From: Propionibacterium sp.
GTDB taxonomy: Bacteria; Actinomycetota; Actinomycetes; Propionibacteriales; Propionibacteriaceae
NCBI GenBank assembly: GCA_012837465.1
Contig: DURG01000109.1
Span: forward strand, 1 to 8,373
Length of the DNA stretch: 8,373 nucleotides
Direction of reading: 5' to 3'
The translations under genes and the position numbers were made by a program. Below, piece after piece: positions 1-5,275 of this stretch. The notes under the pieces are model-generated. The model had not been told where the DNA came from, searched no databases, and saw only the letters and a list, made by a program, of their open reading frames with translations. The first letter of the stretch is position 1, and each line of letters begins with the position of its first letter.

Positions 1-4
1 AATC

Positions 5-40
5 GGGGCCGCACTGCCACAGCGCGGTGCGGCCCCTTTT
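5..40 (+). terminator. Rho-independent terminator upstream of malF
   Basis: A perfect 10-bp stem (GGGGCCGCAC at 5-14 against GTGCGGCCCC at 27-36) encloses a 12-nt loop and is followed directly by TTTT at 37-40. This is the classic form of an intrinsic terminator for plus-strand transcription. The gene it ends lies outside the window. In maltose loci that gene is usually malE, the binding protein, so the hairpin may lower transcription into malF/malG relative to malE. The identity of the upstream gene is inference only. Confidence 0.8.
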
Positions 41-108
41 CGCGCCCAGACGCCGTCAACCCCCTAGAGTCAACCCAAACACCGCAACGAAGCGAAGGTA
101 GATCAACT

Positions 109-1677
109 GTGAGCAAATCGCCTGATCAAGCGCCGACGCTCTCCCACGCGCGCGACTTCACGCGCCCGGGCTTCTACGTGAAGCTCGTCCTGATGATGCT
201 GGTCAACGCCCTCGGGCTCTACGGCATCCTGGCCAGCTACGGCCAGCAGGAGTGGGGAGTCCTGGTATTCCTCGTCCTGGCCCTCATCGTCGTCGACTAC
301 GTGTACTTCTCGAAGCGGGCCGTGCCCGCGAAGTACCTCGTCCCGGGGCTCCTCTTCCTGATCGTGTTCCAGATCTACGTCATGGCCAACACGGCCTACG
401 TGGCGTTCACCAACTACGGTGACGGCCACAACGACGCCAAGGAACCCGCGATCACCCAGATCATGAAGACCTCGGACCGTCGTGTCGAGGGCACCCAGAC
501 CTACCCGGTCACCGTGCTCGACCGGGACGGCGAAGTGGCCTTCGCCATCATCCAGGACGGCTCCGTCATGGCCGGCGACGCTGAGACGCCCCTCGAATCG
601 GTCGAGGCCGAGGTCCTCGACGGCCGGATCCACGCCGTCGACGGGGCGGAAGTCCTGCCGCTGGCGCAGATCCAGCAGCGCCAGCGCGAGGTCCTCGACC
701 TGCGCGTGTCGATGACCGATGACCCCGACGACGGCTGGCTGCGCACCGACAACGCCACCATGGCCTACGTCGCCAAGTCGCTGCTCAGCTACGACGAGGC
801 CAGCGACTCGTTCACCAACGCCGAGGGCAAGGTCTTCACGGCCGACGAGAGCCGCGGCCTGTTCGTCGCCGAAGACGGCCAGACGCTCAGCCCGGGCTGG
901 CGCGTCAGCGTGGGCTTCGACAACTTCAAGACCATGTTCACCGATTCGCGACTGGCGGGCCCGTTCCTGTCGGCGCTCGGTTGGACCTTCGCCTTCGCGA
1001 TCCTCTCGGTGCTGACCACCTTCGCGTTCGGCCTGCTGCTGGCAGTGGTGTTCAACGATCCGCGGATCAAGGGCCGCACCCTCTACCGGGCGCTGTTCAT
1101 CCTCCCGTACGCCTTCCCGGGCTTCCTCGCCGCGCTGGTGTGGCGGGGCATGTTGAACACCGATTTCGGCTTCATCAACCAGGTGCTGCTGATGGGCGCC
1201 GACGTGCCCTGGCTGACCGACGGGCTGATGGCCAAGCTGGCCATCCTCGGCGTCAACCTCTGGCTGGGCTTCCCCTACATGTTCCTGGTGACCACCGGTG
1301 CCCTGCAGGCGATCCCGGGGGAGCTCACCGAGGCCGGCATCATGGACGGCGCCGGGCCGCTGCGTCGCTTCTGGTCGATCACGCTGCCGCTCCTGATGGT
1401 CTCGGTGGCGCCGCTGCTGATCGCGAGCTTCGCGTTCAACTTCAACAACTTCTCGCTGATCTACATGTTGACGGGCGGTGGGCCCAACTATCCGGGCGCG
1501 CCGTGGCCCATCGGTGAGACCGACATCCTGATCTCGATGGTCTACGCCATCGCGTTCGAGGGTGGCAACCGGATGTTCGGCCTGGCCAGCGCGATGTCGA
1601 TCCTCATCTTCGTGGTGGTGGGCTTCATCTCGTGGCTCGGCTTCCGTCAGACCCGCAAGCTTGAGGAGATCATGTGA
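109..1677 (+). CDS. malF: Maltose/maltodextrin ABC transporter permease MalF
   Basis: This is one of the two membrane subunits of a CUT1-family maltose/maltodextrin importer; with MalG it forms the channel driven by an MsmX/MalK-type ATPase not in this window. At 522 residues it matches long enterobacterial MalF (about 514) rather than the roughly 300-residue sugar permeases. Three hydrophobic segments (about 25-43, 49-67, 76-98) precede a large hydrophilic loop (about 104-285), equivalent to the P2 domain that contacts the binding protein. The loop ends in LSPGWRVSVGFDNF, like the MalF loop exit. Further membrane segments follow from about 287. The EAA loop that docks on the ATPase is clear at 405-430 (TEAGIMDGAGPLRRFWSITL). 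The start is GTG at 109, ten bases after GAAGG at 94-98. Its end overlaps malG, so the two are translationally coupled. Confidence 0.93.
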   Translation: MSKSPDQAPTLSHARDFTRPGFYVKLVLMMLVNALGLYGILASYGQQEWGVLVFLVLALIVVDYVYFSKRAVPAKYLVPGLLFLIVFQIYVMANTAYVAFTNYGDGHNDAKEPAITQIMKTSDRRVEGTQTYPVTVLDRDGEVAFAIIQDGSVMAGDAETPLESVEAEVLDGRIHAVDGAEVLPLAQIQQRQREVLDLRVSMTDDPDDGWLRTDNATMAYVAKSLLSYDEASDSFTNAEGKVFTADESRGLFVAEDGQTLSPGWRVSVGFDNFKTMFTDSRLAGPFLSALGWTFAFAILSVLTTFAFGLLLAVVFNDPRIKGRTLYRALFILPYAFPGFLAALVWRGMLNTDFGFINQVLLMGADVPWLTDGLMAKLAILGVNLWLGFPYMFLVTTGALQAIPGELTEAGIMDGAGPLRRFWSITLPLLMVSVAPLLIASFAFNFNNFSLIYMLTGGGPNYPGAPWPIGETDILISMVYAIAFEGGNRMFGLASAMSILIFVVVGFISWLGFRQTRKLEEIM

Positions 1678-2564
1678 TGGCCAGGAAGCTAGCCAACGGT
1701 GACAACGACACCCGCCTCCGTGGCGGCCGCTGGTGGGCGCAGGTGGGCTGGAAGCACATCTTCGCGCTGCTGGTGATCGTCTACTGCCTCTTCCCGATCC
1801 TGTACGTGCTGAGCGCCTCCCTCAACCCGGGCGGCACGTTGACCGGTTCGAACCGCCTGTTCCAGGCGTTCACCGGCCAGCACTACGCGCGTCTGATGGA
1901 GACGGATTTCCCCAAGTGGATGCTGAACTCCTTCTACGTCAGCTCCGTGACCGCCGTGGGCACCGTGCTCATGGGTGCGGCCGCGGCCTACGCCTTCAGC
2001 CGGTTCCGGTTCAAGGGGCGTCGCGGTGGCCTCACCGCGCTGCTGATCATCCAGATGTTCCCGCAGATGCTGGCCTTCATCGCCATCTTCCTGCTGGCGC
2101 TGACCCTGGGCGAGATCTTCCCGGTGCTCGGCATCGGCTCGCACCTGCAGCTCATCGCCGTCTACCTGGGCGGCGCGCTGGGCGCCAACACGTTCCTGAT
2201 GTACGGCTTCTTCAACACCATTCCGATGGACCTCGATGAGGCGGCCAAGATCGACGGCGCGACGCACGCCCAGATCTTCTGGGGCATGATCATGCGGCTG
2301 GTGACCCCCATCCTCGCGGTGGTGGGCCTGCTGAGCTTCGTCGGCTCGTACGGCGAGTTCATCCTGGCCAAGATCATCCTGGCCCGCCCGGAGAACTACA
2401 CGCTGGCCGTCGGCCTGTACGTGTGGGGTTCCGACGAGCGCAACGCGCCGTGGGGCCTGTTCGCCGCCGGCGCCGTGCTGGCCGCGATCCCGATCATCCT
2501 GCTGTTCATGTACCTGCAGAAGTACATCGTCTCCGGCCTCACGGCCGGCGGCGTCAAGGGCTGA
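1677..2564 (+). CDS. malG: Maltose/maltodextrin ABC transporter permease MalG
   Basis: This second permease subunit pairs with MalF to import maltose/maltodextrins across the cytoplasmic membrane. The 295-residue protein has about six membrane segments. Its EAA loop begins at residue 188 (DEAAKIDGATHAQIFWGMIM) and docks on the ATPase. The C-terminus, SGLTAGGVKG, is nearly the same as that of enterobacterial MalG, where this tail reaches the ATPase interface. Two starts are possible: GTG at 1674 and ATG at 1677. I prefer ATG 1677 because GAGGAG at 1663-1668 sits 8 bases before it, against 5 before the GTG. In either case the start overlaps the malF stop, so translation is coupled. A strong hairpin follows 14 bases after the stop. 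No ATPase gene follows, so the importer probably uses a shared multi-sugar ATPase encoded elsewhere. Confidence 0.95.
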   Translation: MARKLANGDNDTRLRGGRWWAQVGWKHIFALLVIVYCLFPILYVLSASLNPGGTLTGSNRLFQAFTGQHYARLMETDFPKWMLNSFYVSSVTAVGTVLMGAAAAYAFSRFRFKGRRGGLTALLIIQMFPQMLAFIAIFLLALTLGEIFPVLGIGSHLQLIAVYLGGALGANTFLMYGFFNTIPMDLDEAAKIDGATHAQIFWGMIMRLVTPILAVVGLLSFVGSYGEFILAKIILARPENYTLAVGLYVWGSDERNAPWGLFAAGAVLAAIPIILLFMYLQKYIVSGLTAGGVKG

Positions 2565-2578
2565 TCCCAGACATGCCG

Positions 2579-2614
2579 ACAGCGGCGGTTCCCCGGGTGG
2601 GGAGCCGCCGCTGT
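2579..2614 (+). terminator. Hairpin terminator after malG, between convergent genes
   Basis: A 16-bp inverted repeat (2579-2594 against 2599-2614, one T-G wobble) has a GGGT loop. It starts 14 bases after the malG stop and ends 29 bases before the end of the convergent regulator gene. Only two Ts follow the stem, so there is no real U-tract, which is common for terminators in high-GC actinobacteria. Because the genes converge, the same stem may stop transcription from both sides. Confidence 0.75.
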
Positions 2615-2643
2615 TGCGTGTGTGGGGTGGGCGTGGGCGGGGT

Positions 2644-3246
2644 TCAGCCCGCAGTGGTCAGCGTGGCTTGGCACACGCGCGGGCCGACGTGGATGGGGCC
2701 CACCTGGATGTCCGAGCCGTCCACGAAGCCCTCCATGAGGCCCTGGTGGATGGCGCACACCAGCGGCAGCTGCTCCTCGGCGATGACATCGCGGAACGGG
2801 CACCGGGTGAAGGTGAGCTGGCCGCCGGTCTCCATGACACCGAACCCTCGTCGGGCCAACCGTTCCAGCACCGTGTCGACGCCGGGCTCGACCTCCCCGC
2901 GGGTGGTGCTGCCCCAGCTGAAGCCCGCGGCGCGGGCGCGCTGGGCCGCGTCCTCGCTGGGTGCGACGAACTCGCTCAGGAGCACGTTGGTCAGCTCCGA
3001 CAGGTGCGCGTTGCCGATGGTGGGGGATTCGTCGGTGGCGGAATACAGCAGCGGCGGGCGGCCGGTGCGGCCGCTGGGCTCCGTGGAGCGCTCCGCGTAG
3101 CCGGCCTCGACGAGCGCGTCGAGGTGGAACCGCGCCGAGTTCTTGTGCAGCTCCAGCTCGTCGGCGACTGCTTCCACGGTGAGGGGCTTGGAGGTCGACT
3201 GCAGGAGCGACAGCACGCGGGTGCGGGTCGGTCCTAGTCCATGCAT
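2644..3246 (-). CDS. Winged-helix transcriptional regulator with possible Fe-S (Cys/His) C-terminal domain
   Basis: A 200-residue DNA-binding regulator. Residues about 5-70 form a winged helix of the ArsR/DeoR-like type: helix-turn-helix LTVEAVADELELHKNSARFH (22-41), then a wing with the typical GRTGRPPLLY (59-68). The C-terminal domain holds its only three cysteines, in C149-PF, C164-AIH167 and C192, spaced C-x14-C-x2-H-x24-C. Fe-S sensing regulators of the SufR type, and ArnR-like repressors of corynebacterial nitrate respiration, also carry C-terminal cysteines; any such sensing role here is inferred. I chose ATG 3246: the 17-residue extension from TTG at 3297 has no fold signal or ribosome site, and TTTAAA lies just upstream, suggesting a leaderless message. 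The gene diverges from the cytochrome b-molybdopterin gene and is its most likely local regulator. Confidence 0.85.
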   Translation of the reverse strand: MHGLGPTRTRVLSLLQSTSKPLTVEAVADELELHKNSARFHLDALVEAGYAERSTEPSGRTGRPPLLYSATDESPTIGNAHLSELTNVLLSEFVAPSEDAAQRARAAGFSWGSTTRGEVEPGVDTVLERLARRGFGVMETGGQLTFTRCPFRDVIAEEQLPLVCAIHQGLMEGFVDGSDIQVGPIHVGPRVCQATLTTAG

Positions 3247-3253
3247 TTGTCCA

Positions 3254-3259
3254 TTTAAA
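3254..3259 (-). promoter_or_regulatory. Candidate -10 element of the regulator gene (leaderless start)
   Basis: TTTAAA stands out in an otherwise GC-rich strand and ends 8 bases before the preferred ATG at 3246. Transcription starting 7 bases after it would begin at or next to the ATG, giving a leaderless mRNA of the kind common in actinobacteria. This agrees with the absence of a good Shine-Dalgarno sequence. No convincing -35 is visible; the best-placed hexamer (TTACGG, 18-bp spacer) matches poorly. Confidence 0.35.
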
Positions 3260-3325
3260 CACAGGGCTTCCGGTCTTCCGTAACCGGGGTTTCCCAAGGG
3301 CCCGAAACGGAAATATCACAGTGTT

Positions 3326-3341
3326 CTTGATGGGCATCAAG
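3326..3341. promoter_or_regulatory. FNR-type operator, perfect consensus palindrome
   Basis: The sequence CTTGATGGGCATCAAG is a perfect 6-4-6 palindrome and contains the exact FNR consensus TTGAT-N4-ATCAA. FNR/CRP-family regulators with an oxygen-labile Fe-S cluster bind this site when oxygen is absent. It lies in the divergent region between the regulator and the cytochrome b-molybdopterin gene, centred at 3333.5. That is about 40 bases before a plausible transcription start near 3373-3375, which is the usual activating (class II) spacing. It could also affect the divergent regulator gene from about -87. No FNR gene is in the window. Confidence 0.75.
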
Positions 3342-3352
3342 CAAAACTGACG

Positions 3353-3365
3353 TTCTTCCGAAGAA
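3353..3365. promoter_or_regulatory. Palindrome at the putative -10 of the cytochrome b-molybdopterin gene
   Basis: TTCTTC-C-GAAGAA is a perfect 6-1-6 inverted repeat, 11 bases downstream of the FNR-type site. It overlaps AAGAAT (3361-3366), a 4-of-6 match to a -10 hexamer in the position an FNR-activated promoter would use. A protein bound here would block RNA polymerase, so it is a candidate repressor operator, perhaps for the divergent winged-helix regulator. The assignment of the protein is inference. Confidence 0.4.
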
Positions 3366-3435
3366 TTCAGAGTTTCACGAGTGCGTCGGCGGCCACCTGT
3401 GCTGTACTCGCAGGAGACCCAGAGTGGAGTGAGAA

Positions 3436-4956
3436 ATGAACCCGGATTTTCCGTTTTGGCTGAGGGCGTCCCACCTCATCAACTTCGTCCTGATCGGCAT
3501 GCTGCTGAGGTCGGGCTGGGAGATGCTCAGTTCCCTGCCCAGGCTGTGGTGGCGCAAGGACTGCGCACCCGGCACCGAGTGGCTGCGCTTCACCAAACGC
3601 AAGCTGCCCAAGGAGGAGGGCGTCTACACCTCCCTCATGGATGAGAAGTCGCTCTCGCCGCTGGTCGCCCTGCCAGGCCGCGAGAACATCGGCCTCGGCC
3701 GCCACTGGCACGGCTTCTCCGTGATGCTGTGGGTGCTCAACGGCGTCGTCTACGTGACGCTGCTGTTCGCCACCGGCCTGTGGCGCCGCATCATCCCGAC
3801 GTCGTGGGACGTGTTCCCGCAGGCATGGGAGTCGATGAAGATCTACGCCGGCTTCGGCGTGCCGGACATCTCGCACTACACGCCCTATGACCCGCTGCAG
3901 ATGCTCACCTACACCGCGGTCATCTTCATCCTGGCCCCACTGTTCATCCTCACCGGCATCGCCATGGCGCCGGCCATCCGCTCGCGCTACCCGTGGTACG
4001 TGAAGTTCTGGGGCGGCCACCAGGGCGCCCGCTCGCTGCACTTCATCTTCATGGTGCTGATGTCCGGCTTCATCGTGATGCACGTCGGCCTGGTCTTCCT
4101 GGTGCACCGCGAGCACAACCTCGTCCACATGGTCTTCGGCGACGTCGACACCGCCCGCTACGCGCAGGCCTTCGTCATCATCATCGCCGTGATCGTGGCC
4201 GTCGTCCTCTTCTGGATCGGCCTGAGCTACTGGACCCTGGCGGACCGCCCGCGTGCCCACAAGTTCCTCGTGAACTTCACCGAGGTCGGCCGCAAGATCT
4301 TCCTCAACTGGATGCGCCCGCGCAACTCGCGCCTCGACACCTACACCGACGACGACATCTCCGAGTTCCACTGGACCAACGGCCTGCCGCCCACCGACGA
4401 GGAGTCGCCCGAGTGGATCGCTGCCCGTGAGAAGGGTTGGGAGGGCTACACCGTCACGATCATGGACGACACCGGCTCCGGCAAGGAGAAGGTGCTCACG
4501 ATCGAGGACCTCAAGGCCCTGCCGCAGCAGTCCTACGTCGCCACCCACACGTGCATGCAGGGCTGGTCTGCCACCTCGCGCTGGACGGGCGTCAAGCTCA
4601 CCGACCTCATGGGGTTGCTCGGCGACAAGCCGGCCGACGCCAACTACGTGCTGGTCGACTCCTACGGCCTGGCGCAGAAGATGATCGACGACCGGCCGCG
4701 CGAGCCGTTCTACGCCGTCATCGACCTCGACACGTTCGCCGAGGAGGACACGATCCTCGCCTACGAGCGCAACGGCAAGCCCATCCCGGACTACCTGGGT
4801 GCCCCGGCGCGCGTGCGCGTCGAGTCGAACCACGGCTACAAGCACGTCAAGTGGGTCAAGACCATCCGCTGGATCAAGGACTATGCTGACTACGGCGATG
4901 GCCGTGGCGGCACCCGCGAGGACTCCGCCCTCCAGGCGCTGAACGGACGTATCTGA
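3436..4956 (+). CDS. Membrane cytochrome b / molybdopterin oxidoreductase fusion
   Basis: A 506-residue fusion. The N-terminal part has five hydrophobic segments (about 10-30, 95-115, 156-180, 202-222, 246-266) and resembles the quinone-reactive b-type cytochrome subunits of formate dehydrogenase, hydrogenase and thiosulfate reductase. Likely heme ligands are H13, H90 or H92, H202 and H216; the 14-residue H202/H216 spacing in one helix matches FdnI of E. coli. The C-terminal part (about 325-490) is a sulfite-oxidase/YedY-like domain: C373 in THTCMQGWSATSRW is the expected molybdenum ligand, followed by LGAPARVRV (454-462) and GYKHVKW (467-473). Electrons would pass between quinones and an unknown substrate at molybdenum. 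No Tat signal is seen. ATG 3436 has GGAG six bases upstream. The stop overlaps the next gene's possible first ATG. Family assignment is firm; substrate and direction are unknown. Confidence 0.9.
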   Translation: MNPDFPFWLRASHLINFVLIGMLLRSGWEMLSSLPRLWWRKDCAPGTEWLRFTKRKLPKEEGVYTSLMDEKSLSPLVALPGRENIGLGRHWHGFSVMLWVLNGVVYVTLLFATGLWRRIIPTSWDVFPQAWESMKIYAGFGVPDISHYTPYDPLQMLTYTAVIFILAPLFILTGIAMAPAIRSRYPWYVKFWGGHQGARSLHFIFMVLMSGFIVMHVGLVFLVHREHNLVHMVFGDVDTARYAQAFVIIIAVIVAVVLFWIGLSYWTLADRPRAHKFLVNFTEVGRKIFLNWMRPRNSRLDTYTDDDISEFHWTNGLPPTDEESPEWIAAREKGWEGYTVTIMDDTGSGKEKVLTIEDLKALPQQSYVATHTCMQGWSATSRWTGVKLTDLMGLLGDKPADANYVLVDSYGLAQKMIDDRPREPFYAVIDLDTFAEEDTILAYERNGKPIPDYLGAPARVRVESNHGYKHVKWVKTIRWIKDYADYGDGRGGTREDSALQALNGRI

Positions 4957-4973
4957 TGCAAGAGGAAGTGCCC

Positions 4974-5222
4974 ATGGCCGACATTGATTCCACCCGGTTC
5001 CGCGTCGCGGGGGTGCGCACCACCCAGGAGGTCAAGACCGCCCTCCAGTCGCTCTACGACGTGTTCGCGGACCAGGGGATGGGCCAGGCGACCTTCGAGG
5101 TCACCGACGGCGCCGAGGCCGCTGACCTGTGGGTCAAGCACAAGGCCGACGTCGTGCCCGATCGCGAGGTCATTCGCAAGGCGCTGGCGAGCGCCGGCGA
5201 CTTCCGGCTCCTCGACGACTGA
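4974..5222 (+). CDS. Small HMA-fold-like protein lacking the CxxC metal site
   Basis: An 82-residue soluble protein of unknown function, co-transcribed with the cytochrome b-molybdopterin fusion. The order of elements looks like beta-alpha-beta-beta-alpha-beta: RFRVAGV (8-14), a helix TTQEVKTALQSLYDVFA (16-32), strands ATFEV (39-43) and ADLWVKHKA (50-58), a helix REVIRKALASAG (64-75) and a last strand FRLL. This pattern and the phrases GV-x4-V-x2-AL and I-x2-AL-x2-AG recall heavy-metal-associated domains, but the CxxC is replaced by R15-T-T-Q18 and the protein has no cysteine at all. It therefore should not carry copper by the usual site; a role in assembly or regulation of its neighbour is a guess. 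I chose ATG 4974 because AGAGG (4961-4965) lies eight bases before it; an in-frame ATG at 4956, overlapping the upstream stop, would add six residues. Confidence 0.8.
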   Translation: MADIDSTRFRVAGVRTTQEVKTALQSLYDVFADQGMGQATFEVTDGAEAADLWVKHKADVVPDREVIRKALASAGDFRLLDD

Positions 5223-5233
5223 CCCCGACACCA

Positions 5234-5269
5234 CGACGGCCCCCAGCCCACCCGGGCTGGGGGCCGTCG
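5234..5269. terminator. Bidirectional hairpin between convergent operons
   Basis: A perfect 16-bp inverted repeat (5234-5249 against 5254-5269) with an ACCC loop fills most of the 53-bp gap between the HMA-like gene and the convergent APC permease gene. No T-tract follows on either strand. Position and strength make it the likely terminator for both operons. Part of its right arm is repeated within the end of the permease gene (5282-5294). Confidence 0.7.
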
Positions 5270-5275
5270 CGTGGG

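Noticed and set aside
42..70. TAGAGT (65-70) as a -10 for a separate malF promoter
   Set aside because: It matches the consensus at only four positions and the expected -35 position is pure GC with no resemblance to TTGACA.
3247..3297. TTG start at 3297 extending the regulator by 17 residues
   Set aside because: No ribosome site, no fold signal in the added residues, and it would place the TTTAAA element inside the coding region.
3311..3325. TCACA at 3316-3320 as half of a CRP (cAMP receptor) site
   Set aside because: The partner half-site at the required spacing is absent; the neighbouring FNR-type palindrome explains the region better.
3367..4845. Long open frame (about 490 codons) antisense to the cytochrome b-molybdopterin gene
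   Set aside because: Its translation is rich in Asp, Glu, Val, Arg and His with no domain or membrane pattern. It arises from GC-rich third positions of the real gene on the other strand, which carries clear family motifs.
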